NCBI GenBank assembly: GCA_015296065.1
Contig: DVDU01000025.1
Coordinates: 1 to 56,305, forward strand
Reading direction: 5' to 3'
Source of the DNA: Oscillatoriaceae cyanobacterium M33_DOE_052
GTDB lineage: Bacteria; Cyanobacteriota; Cyanobacteriia; Cyanobacteriales; Laspinemataceae
Length of the DNA: 56,305 bases
The position numbers were made by a program, and so were the translations under genes. Positions 16,697 to 26,552 of this stretch are shown piece by piece (the stretch's first letter is position 1; every line of letters starts with the position of its first letter). The notes below the pieces were generated by a model. That model saw only the letters and a list, made by a program, of their open reading frames with translations. It did no database searches and was not told the DNA's origin.

Positions 16697-19168
16697 ATGT
16701 TTGAACGCTTCACAGAAAAAGCAATAAAAGTGATCATGCTGGCCCAGGAAGAAGCCCGCCGCCTGGGACATAACTTTGTCGGGACAGAGCAAATTCTACT
16801 CGGTCTCATTGGCGAAGGCACCGGCGTCGCCGCCAAAGTCCTCAAATCAATGGGAGTCAACCTAAAAGACGCCCGAATCGAAGTAGAAAAAATCATCGGG
16901 CGGGGTTCCGGCTTCGTGGCAGTAGAAATTCCGTTTACGCCCCGGGCGAAGCGGGTTTTAGAACTGTCCCTAGAAGAAGCGCGCCAGTTGGGACACAACT
17001 ACATCGGCACAGAACACCTGCTGCTGGGTTTAATCCGGGAAGGGGAAGGAGTGGCGGCAAGAGTCCTGGAAAACCTAGGCGTTGACCTGTCCAAGGTGCG
17101 CACCCAGGTGATTCGGATGCTGGGAGAAACCGCAGAGGTGACAGCCGGTGCCAGTAACGCTCGCAACAAAACCCCGACCCTGGACGAGTTTGGCTCCAAC
17201 CTCACCCAAATGGCTGCAGAAGGGAAGCTCGACCCAGTGGTGGGAAGGCAGAAAGAAATCGAACGGGTCATCCAGATTCTGGGACGACGGACGAAAAACA
17301 ACCCAGTGCTGATTGGAGAACCCGGGGTGGGGAAAACAGCCATTGCCGAAGGACTGGCCCAGCGCATCGCCAACAACGACGTGCCGGACATCCTAGAGGA
17401 TAAGCGTGTCGTCACCCTCGATATCGGCTTGCTGGTAGCGGGCACCAAGTATCGCGGGGAATTTGAAGAGCGCCTGAAGAAAATTATGGATGAAATCCGC
17501 TCAGCGCGGAATGTCATCCTAGTGATTGACGAGGTGCATACCCTGATTGGTGCAGGTGCAGCCGAAGGGGCGATCGACGCCGCCAATATTCTCAAACCGG
17601 CTTTGGCACGGGGAGAACTGCAGTGCATCGGCGCCACCACCCTTGATGAGTACCGCAAACATATCGAGCGGGACGCGGCTCTAGAGCGGCGCTTCCAGCC
17701 AGTGATGGTGGGAGAACCCTCGGTGATAGAGACGATCGAAATCCTGTTTGGCTTGCGCGATCGCTACGAGCAACACCACAAACTGAAAATCTCAGACGAG
17801 GCCCTGGAAGCCGCCGCCAAGCTCTCCGACCGGTACATATCCGATCGCTACTTGCCCGACAAAGCCATCGACCTCATCGACGAAGCAGGCTCCCGGGTAC
17901 GCCTGATCAACTCCCAACTGCCTCCAGCCGCCAAAGAACTGGACAAAGAACTGCGGCAAGTGCTGAAAGATAAAGACGAAGCCGTGCGCGCCCAAGACTT
18001 CGATCGAGCCGGAGAACTGCGCGATCGGGAAATGGAAATCAAACAAGAAATCCGCGCCATTTCCCAGAGCAAAAAAACCGAAACCAAGACCACAGACGAC
18101 GCATCTCCCGTAGTCACCGAAGAGGATATCGCCCAAATCGTCGCCAGTTGGACCGGCGTGCCGGTAAACAAACTGACCGAATCCGAATCCGAAAAGCTGC
18201 TGCACATGGAAGACACCCTGCACCAGCGGATTATCGGCCAGGAAGAAGCAGTCAAAGCCGTATCCCGTGCCATTCGACGGGCTCGCGTTGGCTTAAAGAA
18301 CCCCAACCGACCGATCGCCTCCTTCATCTTCTCCGGGCCAACCGGCGTAGGCAAAACCGAGCTAACCAAAGCCCTGGCGTCGTACTTCTTCGGCTCAGAA
18401 GACGCCATGATCCGCCTCGATATGTCGGAATACATGGAACGCCACACAGTTTCCAAACTGATTGGCTCACCTCCTGGTTATGTAGGCTACAACGAAGGGG
18501 GACAGCTCACCGAAGCCGTCCGCCGTCGGCCATACACCGTGGTGCTATTCGATGAAATCGAAAAAGCCCACCCCGATGTATTTAACATGCTCCTGCAAAT
18601 CCTCGAAGACGGACGCCTCACCGATGCCAAAGGTCGCACGGTGGACTTCAAAAACACCCTGCTGATTATGACCTCCAACATCGGCTCCAAGGTGATTGAA
18701 AAAGGCGGCGGCGGCTTAGGATTTGAATTCTCAGAAAACCAAGCCGATGCCCAATACAACCGCATCCGCAACTTGGTCAACGAAGAGCTGAAAAACTACT
18801 TCCGTCCCGAATTCCTCAACCGGCTTGACGAAATTATCGTCTTCCGCCAGTTGGCCAAAGAAGAGGTCAAGCAGATTGCCGATATCATGCTGCGGGATTT
18901 GTTCGGTCGCCTGACAGAACAGAATATTACTCTGGAAGTCAGCGATCGGTTCAAAGACCGCCTGCTCGAAGAAGGATACAGCCCCGCCTACGGCGCTCGT
19001 CCCTTACGCCGCGCCATCATGCGGCTGCTAGAGGACAGCTTGGCAGAGGAAATCCTCTCCGGTCGCATCAGCGATGGGGATAACGCCTTCGTCGATGTCA
19101 ATGAAGAGGGCAAAGTTGTAGTTTCCTCCCAGGAAAAACGCGCCTTAGTCGCCCCAGCGGCTGAGTAA
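16697..19168 (+). CDS. clpC: ClpC, Hsp100 AAA+ unfoldase of the Clp protease
   Basis: The 823-residue class I Clp ATPase is of full family length. The N domain (1 to about 145) shows two Clp_N repeats ([20 protein letters not shown] and the near-copy [20 protein letters not shown]). AAA-1 has Walker A GEPGVGKT near 205-212 and Walker [12 protein letters not shown] near 273-283. A UVR-like middle coiled coil lies near 415-450. AAA-2 has GPTGVGKT near 547-554, [20 protein letters not shown], and the sensor region [11 protein letters not shown]. It unfolds substrates for ClpP-type peptidases and is typically essential in cyanobacteria. It is transcribed alone, with a strong bidirectional terminator following. 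Confidence 0.97.
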   Translation: MFERFTEKAIKVIMLAQEEARRLGHNFVGTEQILLGLIGEGTGVAAKVLKSMGVNLKDARIEVEKIIGRGSGFVAVEIPFTPRAKRVLELSLEEARQLGHNYIGTEHLLLGLIREGEGVAARVLENLGVDLSKVRTQVIRMLGETAEVTAGASNARNKTPTLDEFGSNLTQMAAEGKLDPVVGRQKEIERVIQILGRRTKNNPVLIGEPGVGKTAIAEGLAQRIANNDVPDILEDKRVVTLDIGLLVAGTKYRGEFEERLKKIMDEIRSARNVILVIDEVHTLIGAGAAEGAIDAANILKPALARGELQCIGATTLDEYRKHIERDAALERRFQPVMVGEPSVIETIEILFGLRDRYEQHHKLKISDEALEAAAKLSDRYISDRYLPDKAIDLIDEAGSRVRLINSQLPPAAKELDKELRQVLKDKDEAVRAQDFDRAGELRDREMEIKQEIRAISQSKKTETKTTDDASPVVTEEDIAQIVASWTGVPVNKLTESESEKLLHMEDTLHQRIIGQEEAVKAVSRAIRRARVGLKNPNRPIASFIFSGPTGVGKTELTKALASYFFGSEDAMIRLDMSEYMERHTVSKLIGSPPGYVGYNEGGQLTEAVRRRPYTVVLFDEIEKAHPDVFNMLLQILEDGRLTDAKGRTVDFKNTLLIMTSNIGSKVIEKGGGGLGFEFSENQADAQYNRIRNLVNEELKNYFRPEFLNRLDEIIVFRQLAKEEVKQIADIMLRDLFGRLTEQNITLEVSDRFKDRLLEEGYSPAYGARPLRRAIMRLLEDSLAEEILSGRISDGDNAFVDVNEEGKVVVSSQEKRALVAPAAE

Positions 19169-19216
19169 CAGCCCAGACTGGGAAGCGGTACAAACCGCTT
19201 CGAGCTAAACAAACAC

Positions 19217-19255
19217 AAAAACGGTAGAGGCAGAATTCTGGCCTCTACCGTTTTT
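19217..19255. terminator. Bidirectional terminator between clpC and the CPP1-like gene
   Basis: A perfect stem acggtagaggc / gcctctaccgt with a 9-base loop is flanked by A-run on the left and T6 on the right, so it can end transcription from both converging genes. Confidence 0.9.
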
Positions 19256-19267
19256 TGTTGTAGGCCA

Positions 19268-19344
19268 TTGATAATTGATAATTGACAATTAACAATTGTA
19301 ATTATCAATTATCAATTATCAATTATCAATTATCAATTATCAAT
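19268..19344. repeat. Heptad tandem repeat array (aattatc), STRR-type
   Basis: About six copies of the 7-base unit aattatc occupy the right arm. A shorter reverse-complement arm (ttgataattgataattg) lies on the left, so the whole could fold as a long AT hairpin. It ends three bases before the stop codon of the next gene. The same unit recurs at 43638-43705 and 43792-43862. Confidence 0.9.
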
Positions 19345-19346
19345 GT

Positions 19347-19955
19347 TCACCGCAGAAAGCTGCTAGTCAACCAGAAGACAAACAAAGTAAAGCAAGCGGC
19401 GATCGCCTCGGTGCTAATGGCAATAGCCATTTGGGGAGCCAGCCAAGCCCCGATCGGCGCACCCAAAGACAAACCAGCAATCAAGGCAATCAGAGTGATG
19501 CCAAAAGCGCGGGCAAACCGCTGGTGTTTGCGATTGAGAAAGTAAAGACACAATCCCACCCCAAACGCCAACGCTAAAGAAGGAGTGGACACCAAAGCAA
19601 AAGCGCTAAGACCCAAAAAAGAAAGAGCTGGCCACAAAAGCTCTTGAGTTTCCGGAGTATCCAGCAACTGCATCAGCCACGGGGGGGCTTCTGGTTTAGC
19701 AAGAGTGACAGTGCCTCTGTCCGGGACCACCTGGGGATTTTCCGGAAAGCGAATCCCTTCCGGCACCTTGATTTTGCCTTCCTGGCGCATACGCAACCGC
19801 TCCATCAGGATCGCATCGTAAGCCGCCTCGATATTTTCCTGGCGCTTCCGATCGCCGCTATACTCTGCCATCAGGCGGTTGCGATGAGTTTGGATTTCCT
19901 CAAAAGTCGCATTTTCAGAAACTCCCAGTTGGGTGTATGGATTTCGATCGCTCAT
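19347..19955 (-). CDS. CPP1-like family protein (J-like domain plus membrane helices)
   Basis: The 202-residue protein starts NPYTQLGVSENATFEEIQ, a J-like segment, followed by IEAAYDAILMERLRMRQEGK and KVPEGIRFPE, hallmarks of the CPP1/DUF3353 family. The C-terminal half (about 105-202) contains three to four membrane helices. Plant CPP1 is a holdase chaperone for protochlorophyllide oxidoreductase, and cyanobacterial homologues are assumed to help thylakoid or chlorophyll-biosynthesis proteins. The HPD motif of true J domains is absent. It converges with clpC across a shared terminator. Confidence 0.85.
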   Translation of the reverse strand: MSDRNPYTQLGVSENATFEEIQTHRNRLMAEYSGDRKRQENIEAAYDAILMERLRMRQEGKIKVPEGIRFPENPQVVPDRGTVTLAKPEAPPWLMQLLDTPETQELLWPALSFLGLSAFALVSTPSLALAFGVGLCLYFLNRKHQRFARAFGITLIALIAGLSLGAPIGAWLAPQMAIAISTEAIAACFTLFVFWLTSSFLR

Positions 19956-20865
19956 CTGATTGATTTAACCTCTGATTTAAAACTAACATTTACAATCCTG
20001 GTGCTTCAGGCTGGAAGCCCGCCAGTAAATTTCACTCAACCCCAGCCCCCCGTCCCCTCCGGGCACTGCTAGGTCAGCGTCACCCAATGGTCCGAGCATT
20101 AGCCCACCCGCAGGTCAGCATCGCCAATAATTTCATTTTAGATTTCTCAATTCGCACATGGACAGAAACCAGGAACAAGAGCGCGAATCTTCAGATAACC
20201 CCCCTAAATTGTGGCCATAAACCCCGTTTGCCATCAATATCATGGCCAATTATGATATAATCTGCCAAGTCATTCCCGCGTCAATTGGGGCTCGACGAAG
20301 ATTAATGCGGCATATGCCGCACCCCGTCCCCCCGTCTCCCCGTCCCCCCATCTCCCCCTCTCCCCGGTCGGTGAGCGAAGCCGAACCGCGTCTCCCCCTC
20401 TCATCTCGGGCCAACCCAACCAGCCCCAGGGTCCTCACTCCACATTGGTCAACGCTGCACTACCAAAAAGCCCCAACACCGAACCCCTAACGTCCCCCCC
20501 AATCCCTAGCGTCCCCGCAAGGGGAATCATAAAATTTGGATATGTTAGTCAGGGCAGCATAGACAGCCCCCGGTGGTGGTCCAATTCAGGACAGCCACCA
20601 GTGTCCCCGTCCCCCCGTCCCCCCGTCCCCCCCACCCCCCTTTTTAAGGGAGGGCAGGGGGGGATCCCGTCTCCCCGTGGCAAAGAGAAAGAAAAATTGA
20701 GTTGGTAACATGGCTCTCGTTGCGGCGATCGCCCATATGAATTGAGTTACCAGGATTCTACTCGTGGTAATGTTTTGCTCCCCTACAGGTAAAAAATATT
20801 CACCCCTTGGCGGGAGAAACTTTGCCCATGAGCTATTTGGTGGTGTTTGCAGGAGTTGTGGAAAC
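19956..20865. other. Intergenic region rich in cccgtcccc repeats
   Basis: This 900-base stretch has no convincing gene. It contains a perfect 16-bp palindrome (tgcggcatatgccgca, 20306-20321), a possible operator. It also holds two blocks of C-rich octamer-like repeats (about 20322-20400 and 20600-20670). A 23-base dispersed motif starts ggtcggtgagcgaag at 20366-20388 and recurs at 30421-30443. Confidence 0.55.
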
Positions 20866-22713
20866 ATGAGATATCTTCTCTGTGAGAGGCGCAGTCCTCA
20901 TCCCTCAATGAGGGCCAAGCCGATAAGAGCATCCTGTAGTGTAGAGGCTTCAGCCCTACCCAGGCGCAGGCATCTTGGCTGCATTCCTTATCTAGCCTGC
21001 TTATTTCTGACTAATCTAGTGGCCATCCCGAACCGCCTGGTCGGCGTAGCGATCGCCGCCACATGGGGGGACGGGGAGACGGGCGAACGGTCAGGGGAGA
21101 GGGTCCAAAGGCCCCCCAGTCCCCCCGTCCCCCTTCGACAAGCTCAGGGCGCCGCCTGGTCCCCCCATACCCCCATCCCCCCATCAGAAATCAGTCTGCA
21201 GGAGGGAGAAAATATGATGCAGATTAACTCTGTATCGGAACTGGAGGACCTGTTGCCCACAGATTGGGCCTACAGCGCCCTTCAAGGATTGGCAGAACGC
21301 TATGGTTGTCTTCTGGCATACCCCGATCGGACGTATCGGGGCAACCAAGCTCTCACCCGCTATGAGTTTGCCACCGTTGTCAACGCCTGTTTAGAGGCGA
21401 TCGGCAAACAAATTGCCACTAGCACTCTAGAGTTGAATCAAGAAGACTTACAGGCGATCGAGCGACTTCAAGCCGCCTTCAATGCCACAGACGCTCCGGA
21501 GGTAGCATCCCTCAGACAACAAGTGGATGCCATCGAGGAGCGCACAGAGCTATTGAGACAAAGGCAATTTTCCCCTACCACAAAACTATTTGGGCAGGCA
21601 ATTTTTGGCATTCAAGGTCGAACCGACAATGAGGCAGACTTTTTCCCCGTAGATGGCGAGAAAGACACCAAAGACCCATCTACCGAAATCAACTTAATTG
21701 CCAATATCCAGGTTAGCTTGCTCACCCAGTTGAGTGAGCGCAGCCTCTTATTGGCCGGGTTTCAGAGCGGCAGCGGTAGCACCGCCCCCCGGCTGACCAA
21801 CGATACCCGCTTAGCATATGAAGGGAATACCGATCGCACCCTCATCCTCAGTGACCTAAATTACCGGAAACTCATCGGTAATCGCTTGGCCGTGATTATC
21901 GGACCGGCAGGAGTGAATATGGCCAACGTGTTTCGGGGCGCCAATCCCGTGGAAAGTGCCGGAAATGGTCCGATTTCCGCGTTTGCCCAACGCAACCCGA
22001 TCGTCAACATTGGCAACGGTCAAGGGGGATTCGGGTTTGACTGGCAAATATCCCCGCGCATCAGCTTACAGGGAGTTTATGCCAGCAGCGACCCCGCCAA
22101 CAGCGGTGCCGCTGGCATTTTTGGTGGCGAAGATGGGGAAACTTCCCTAGGGGTGCAGCTAACTATCACCCCCCTGGATGCTGTTGACTTAACCCTCAAC
22201 TACGTCAACGCCTACTCGCCCTTTGGTCGTTTGGGCACCGGCGTGGGAGACGACCAACTCACCGTAGATTCACCCTTGCAAACCAACGGGTTTGGTGCTA
22301 CGCTAGCTTGGCGAGCCACACCGGAATTTACCATTGGCTCCTGGGGTGGTTATACCAATTCTGGGATACCGGGGCAGTCCGGTGATGTGGAGACTCTCAA
22401 CTGGATGGTGTTCCTCAATGTTCAAGACCTGTTCGGGCGGGGCAATGTGGGGGGAATATACGTAGGTCAGCCACCCAAAATTGTCAGCAGTAATCTGCCT
22501 ATGGGCAAAAATATTCCCGATTTGTTGGCAGGAGGATTGGGGGATGAAGGCTCGCAACCGGGCAGCACTACTCATGTAGAGGTTTTTTACCGGTGGGCTG
22601 TATCCGATCGGGTCAGCTTTACTCCCGGTTTGATGATGATTTTCCAGCCCAGTCACACCCCCGATAGCGACCCGATCGCCATCGGCGTCCTCCGTACCAC
22701 ATTCAACTTTTGA
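20866..22713 (+). CDS. SLH-domain / OprB-type outer-membrane porin (iron uptake porin family)
   Basis: The conserved part starts NSVSELEDLLPTDWAYSALQ, an SLH-like domain typical of cyanobacterial SomA/B or iron-uptake porins. A coiled-coil linker follows (LRQQVDAIEERTELL), then a beta-barrel of about 400 residues ending in Phe (VLRTTFNF), as outer-membrane proteins do. Two starts are plausible. ATG 20866 has AGGAG 10 bases upstream and includes a hydrophobic, signal-like stretch (PYLACLFLTNLVAI), but about 60 repeat-derived residues separate it from the SLH domain. ATG 21214 has a better GGAGGGAG but yields no signal peptide. The upstream start is reported because a porin needs export. The N-terminus is unusual and uncertain. 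Confidence 0.85.
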   Translation: MRYLLCERRSPHPSMRAKPIRASCSVEASALPRRRHLGCIPYLACLFLTNLVAIPNRLVGVAIAATWGDGETGERSGERVQRPPSPPVPLRQAQGAAWSPHTPIPPSEISLQEGENMMQINSVSELEDLLPTDWAYSALQGLAERYGCLLAYPDRTYRGNQALTRYEFATVVNACLEAIGKQIATSTLELNQEDLQAIERLQAAFNATDAPEVASLRQQVDAIEERTELLRQRQFSPTTKLFGQAIFGIQGRTDNEADFFPVDGEKDTKDPSTEINLIANIQVSLLTQLSERSLLLAGFQSGSGSTAPRLTNDTRLAYEGNTDRTLILSDLNYRKLIGNRLAVIIGPAGVNMANVFRGANPVESAGNGPISAFAQRNPIVNIGNGQGGFGFDWQISPRISLQGVYASSDPANSGAAGIFGGEDGETSLGVQLTITPLDAVDLTLNYVNAYSPFGRLGTGVGDDQLTVDSPLQTNGFGATLAWRATPEFTIGSWGGYTNSGIPGQSGDVETLNWMVFLNVQDLFGRGNVGGIYVGQPPKIVSSNLPMGKNIPDLLAGGLGDEGSQPGSTTHVEVFYRWAVSDRVSFTPGLMMIFQPSHTPDSDPIAIGVLRTTFNF

Positions 22714-23534
22714 TTTTTTGTCCTTGGTCAAAAGTCCCTTGTCCGATAACCAAGGACTTTTGACAAAGGACCCAAAGGACAAAACGCTCTCGATCGTCCG
22801 TTCTGGGACTATTAACTTTTCTAACTCTTCCCCAGGTCGCGGAACCAAGCCTCCTGAGACAACCGTCATATTCACTAACCGCATTGGCCTGAATGTCAGT
22901 AATTGGATTCTATGAGTAAGGGCGAACTACATTTCGCCGACACTACTCCCCATTTCTGATCAAATGCGGCTCAATTGTAGGGTGTCACCCCTCACTTAAT
23001 TCAGATAGATAACATCTAAATTTTCAATTAATACATATCCCTAGAACAATTATCGACCACTGCACCCAGAACTAAAATAGGCAGCAGAAACTAGCAAAAA
23101 AACCCGACCTTATACCACCAGATTAGAGCAACGCGGGCGAAAAATTATTGTGAGTAAATGAATAGAGCCAAGCCTGACCGCACTCGCCCATAAAACCCAG
23201 AAATGCTGCCGGAAAAATCACGCCCGTAACGCCAATATACCATGATTATTGGCCATAGATCCAGTGGATTTACAGAAGTTTCCCGCCAGAGATTTGGTTG
23301 GGGAGATTTTTCGCCACAAGAGTGCGCATCACCGGTGCGGAGGAAAACTTACCCCAAATCAGCATAGATAACGGAAAATAAGAAAAAGATAAATTCTCAG
23401 AGAAGCTATTCAGTCCCAGGAAAATTAGACGGGCAAAAAGACTGTTGCCCGGGGAACATATAGGAGATGATAATACTCTTTATACTTGTGGACATTGTGT
23501 CTTTGCCGGGAGTTATATAGTTGAGGATTGCTAT
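22714..23534. other. Intergenic region with a ttgtcc-type repeat hairpin
   Basis: Directly after the porin stop, 22722-22769 forms a long imperfect hairpin (gtcaaaagtcc paired with ggacttttgac plus flanking pairs), made from the gtcctttg heptad family. It could stop transcription or stabilise the mRNA. The remaining 750 bases show no recognisable gene. Confidence 0.5.
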
Positions 23535-25514
23535 ATGTTGGCTCCATCCCGTAGCCCGAAAGGCGTTAGCCGTCGCGTCAGCATCGTATATTTAGGTATC
23601 ATAGCCATCTTGACCAGCGCCACCCAAATAGCGCTGCCTCAAGGCGTACTCGCCCAAATTCCCGTAACTGGTGGTCGCGCCGCCGGTGATGGAGCCTTCT
23701 TTGTGCCTGACAGTGGCAATACAGTCCTTTTCGACACCAGCCCCCGCTTTCTCCGCCTAGAAACTCCCAACGGCGTCACCGTCAACTCCCGCTTTACCCC
23801 CAATGGCGGTTCCCTAAACCCCACTACCGGCGTCCCTGAAGGCGGAGAAACCGGCATTTTATCAGGCACCCTCTCCGGTCGTGCTTTTGCCGCAGATGGC
23901 ACACCAGTCTTTTTCCAAGGCATAACTACCAACCTCAACTTTACCCTCAACGCCTTTGATGCCAACCGAGTTTTCCAGGGCACTCTCATCACCCCCAGCA
24001 ATAGCGGCGGCGCCCCATTAGTATTTTTGCCAACCACCGGCGCCACCCTCTCAAGCAGTTCCAGTCAAAATTTTGCCGCCGTTCCCGGCTCACTCCATAT
24101 CGGTCAGTTTAGCGCCAGCTTGTCTGGGGGTTTAATCGACCTCCCCTCAAATGTACAATTTGCTCGCGCCGCTACCGACAATATTTCCTTACAAGGGCAA
24201 GAATTTGCCGCCACCGCCAATACCACATTTCAACTAGAGGGTAGAGGAGATGGCGTTACCACGGTTAATCCCAGCAACAACCAGAACGGCTCCTCTGAAA
24301 TCGGATTTGACACCGACAACGGCAGCACTAAATTCCGAATTGAAGGCAAAGTGGGGGGCAATTCTAGGGAAGGGACAAGCACCACTGTCACCACGACCTC
24401 TGGCGACAACACCACCGAACTGAAAATCTCTGGTAACAACTTTGAACTTGAAGGCAGCATCAACGGCCCCCTGAATTTTACCGTTAGTGGTGTTTCTCCC
24501 ACAGAAGATAGCAGCTTTTCCAGCAGTGGCACTCTTCGGGGAGACACATCCTACCAGTTAAGCGGTAGCGGCAGGGGAAGCACCACTTTAGACGCCAAAA
24601 ATGGCAACGTCAGTTTTTACAGCGGCCAAAGTGAAACCAATGTGAGCATTTCTGTGGGAGGTCGCACATTAAATGCCACAGGCACAGGGGAAGCTGCTTT
24701 TAACGTGAGCGTTGGCTTACCAGCCACTGGTTCTGGCAGCACCACAGGCGGCAACATCTTCAATGCCAACCCTACCCCGACCAATACGGATTTCGGTTCC
24801 GGTTTCCTCGGTGCAGGACCAGCGAGGACAACCAGCGGCGGTAACCCCCAGCTACCAAATGGGGGTCAAACCCCATCGGAAGGAAAGCCCACCGTCAACA
24901 TCCCGGCGACACCCTCCAGCCCAACTCTACCAGGGGGCTTTCTGCCTAATGACCCCGAAACGCCATCGACAGAGGTTGAACCAGAACCAGTAGTGGTGAC
25001 ACCACCACCGGTGGTGACTCCACCGATCGCTCCCGTGCCAACGCTCCCCAATGCGCCTCTGCCAGCAGAACCGGTAGTGTCGCCAGCACCCACACCCCCT
25101 GCCGTGTTGCCGTCAACTCCTGCCACGCCTTCTCTGCCATCAGCACCCACGCCAGAGCCGGTAGCACCACCGGTAGTGGTGGCACCAGAGCCGGTAGCAC
25201 CACCGGTAGTGGTGGTACCGGAGCCGGTAGCACCGCCGGTAGTAGTGGCACCGGAGCCGGTAGCACCGCCCGTAGGGGTGATACCAGAACCCGTGGCGGT
25301 GGTGCCACCACCCGCAGCCGAGGTGGTGCCCACGGAGGATCCTCTGGAGCATTTGATTGAGGAGCAAAGGTCTGCAGGGCTACTGGCTCGTTCCGCCAGC
25401 ACTTTCATCAGTGCTTTCCGCCAAACACCATCGCGGCGATACGTGCCAGTAGGTCCGCGCAGTCGAGTTTTTCCCGGTTTGGGAGGCGTTAGGGAAGCCA
25501 AAAACGGAAAATAG
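23535..25514 (+). CDS. Secreted protein with Pro/Val repeat tail, function unknown
   Basis: ATG 23535 is chosen because GAGG lies eight bases upstream and the product then starts with a clear signal peptide (VSIVYLGIIAILTSATQIAL, cleavage near VLAQ/IP). The 659-residue protein has an N-terminal domain rich in beta strand, Gly, Thr and Ser (FFVPDSGNTVLFDTSPRFLR, FTLNAFDANRVFQGTL). A central serine/threonine-rich region with repeated beta patterns follows. From about 500 there is a Pro-rich stalk with four 11-residue PEPVAPPVVVA repeats. A basic C-terminus follows (RRYVPVGPRSRVFPGLGG). I recognise no enzyme motif. It is probably a periplasmic or cell-wall-spanning structural protein. Confidence 0.7.
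   Translation: MLAPSRSPKGVSRRVSIVYLGIIAILTSATQIALPQGVLAQIPVTGGRAAGDGAFFVPDSGNTVLFDTSPRFLRLETPNGVTVNSRFTPNGGSLNPTTGVPEGGETGILSGTLSGRAFAADGTPVFFQGITTNLNFTLNAFDANRVFQGTLITPSNSGGAPLVFLPTTGATLSSSSSQNFAAVPGSLHIGQFSASLSGGLIDLPSNVQFARAATDNISLQGQEFAATANTTFQLEGRGDGVTTVNPSNNQNGSSEIGFDTDNGSTKFRIEGKVGGNSREGTSTTVTTTSGDNTTELKISGNNFELEGSINGPLNFTVSGVSPTEDSSFSSSGTLRGDTSYQLSGSGRGSTTLDAKNGNVSFYSGQSETNVSISVGGRTLNATGTGEAAFNVSVGLPATGSGSTTGGNIFNANPTPTNTDFGSGFLGAGPARTTSGGNPQLPNGGQTPSEGKPTVNIPATPSSPTLPGGFLPNDPETPSTEVEPEPVVVTPPPVVTPPIAPVPTLPNAPLPAEPVVSPAPTPPAVLPSTPATPSLPSAPTPEPVAPPVVVAPEPVAPPVVVVPEPVAPPVVVAPEPVAPPVGVIPEPVAVVPPPAAEVVPTEDPLEHLIEEQRSAGLLARSASTFISAFRQTPSRRYVPVGPRSRVFPGLGGVREAKNGK
25152..25283 (+). repeat. 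33-bp tandem repeat encoding PEPVAPPVVVA
   Basis: Four copies start at 25152, 25185, 25218 and 25251, with a partial fifth. The unit is a multiple of three, so copy-number change alters stalk length without a frameshift. Confidence 0.9.
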
Positions 25515-25546
25515 CCACTATAATTGATTTATGATTCACAGAGGAG

Positions 25547-25580
25547 AAGGGAGAATTGAGGCATCGATTCTCCCTTTTTT
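25547..25580 (+). terminator. Rho-independent terminator after the secreted-protein gene
   Basis: A 10-bp stem aagggagaat / attctccctt with a 10-base loop is followed by a run of T. It lies 33 bases past the stop codon and just before the converging pgeF stop. Confidence 0.85.
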
Positions 25581-25597
25581 CATCGCTATGGGAGAGA

Positions 25598-26437
25598 TTA
25601 TTGGCTAATGATGCCTGACCACTGGATTTGTTTGAGGTGTTCTCGCCGATAGGAGAAAAAGTGGTCAGGGGTTTGGTAGGTGCAGTAGGGAGCGATCGCC
25701 ACCTGTTCAGGTTCGATTCCCATATGGAATAATTGCATAGCAATGGTGCGGCGCACATCCAATCGCAACCGTTCTGGCTCGGAATCTGGTAACACCGGCG
25801 GTTCGGGAAGGGATAAAGCCCATTCCAGAATGGAATTATCTTCAGAAATGCTCTTTGGTGCGATTGTGGCGCAAACTTTGGCGGCAACTTCTGTGGATAC
25901 TTGGTAAACTTCCCCGGCAATTCCCGGCCCAATAGCGATGCGCATTGAGTCCAAAGAGGTTTCGGGAAATAGTTGTTGGAAGCGGGCGATCGCTTTCGGC
26001 ACAATTGCCGCCGCCGTCCCCCGCCACCCCGAATGAACCGCCGCCACTTTACCGGTGACATGAGATGCAATCAACACCGGCGCACAATCTGCAGAAGCCA
26101 CCCAAACCGCCTCTGCTGGTTCGTTTGCCAGTAACCCGTCAGCTTCCGGAAGTCCACCCTCCGCCTGAGTATCACCCCCTGGGTTTGCCAGTGGTTTTGC
26201 TTCCCCGGTCAGCAGGACTATGTTACCGTGTACTTGTTTTACCCGATAAACCTGGGGCGATTGGGGTGCTATGGGGTCAGACGTTGCTCGATGAGCGAGT
26301 AACACATCGGTTAATTCTAAAGGCGATCGAGGAGAAAACTGGCGCGTAAAAAACCCGTGGGGCCATTTTTCTAGGAGGCTACAGGTTAAATAAGGCAAGT
26401 CTTGCCAAGTATGCCAGTTCCAAGTGTCATTTGTCAT
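25598..26437 (-). CDS. pgeF: Peptidoglycan editing factor / multicopper polyphenol oxidoreductase-like (YfiH family)
   Basis: The 279-residue protein carries the whole YfiH/PgeF signature set. KQVHGN has H70, SADCAP has D117 and C118, VHSGWRGTAA has H135, and IGPGIAG lies near 168-174, with PYCTYQ near the C-terminus. H70, C118 and H135 form the zinc site. In E. coli the family removes wrong L-Ser-containing peptidoglycan precursors; some members also act on purine nucleosides. The ATG at 26437 lies within the heptad repeat region (its first codons ATG ACA AAT GAC are repeat units) and no Shine-Dalgarno is present. It is divergent from birA. Confidence 0.9.
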   Translation of the reverse strand: MTNDTWNWHTWQDLPYLTCSLLEKWPHGFFTRQFSPRSPLELTDVLLAHRATSDPIAPQSPQVYRVKQVHGNIVLLTGEAKPLANPGGDTQAEGGLPEADGLLANEPAEAVWVASADCAPVLIASHVTGKVAAVHSGWRGTAAAIVPKAIARFQQLFPETSLDSMRIAIGPGIAGEVYQVSTEVAAKVCATIAPKSISEDNSILEWALSLPEPPVLPDSEPERLRLDVRRTIAMQLFHMGIEPEQVAIAPYCTYQTPDHFFSYRREHLKQIQWSGIISQ

Positions 26438-26552
26438 TTGTCAAAAGTCATTTGTCCTTTGTCCTTTGTTATGTTACCAAGTGACAAGTGACAAGGGACA
26501 AGTGACTTTTGACAAGGGACAAGTGACTTTTGACAAGTGACAAGTGACCAAT
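26424..26552. repeat. Heptad repeat region (gtcattt/gtccttt and gacaagt) between pgeF and birA
   Basis: The whole 113-base space between the two divergent start codons, plus a few codons of each gene, consists of 7-base units such as gtcattt and gtccttt on one side and gacaagt and gacaagg on the other. The two halves are roughly reverse complements and could fold together. Confidence 0.9.

Noticed and set aside
22303-22884. Long minus-strand frame across the porin end
   Set aside because: It is a shadow of the porin gene, whose conserved barrel end and final Phe are clear.
24866-25501. Gly/Thr-rich minus-strand frame opposite the Pro-rich stalk
   Set aside because: It mirrors the repeat codons of the secreted protein. 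No start signal or conserved features.
25705-25725. ggttcgattcc as a tRNA T-loop
   Set aside because: It lies within pgeF and no acceptor or anticodon stem can be formed around it.
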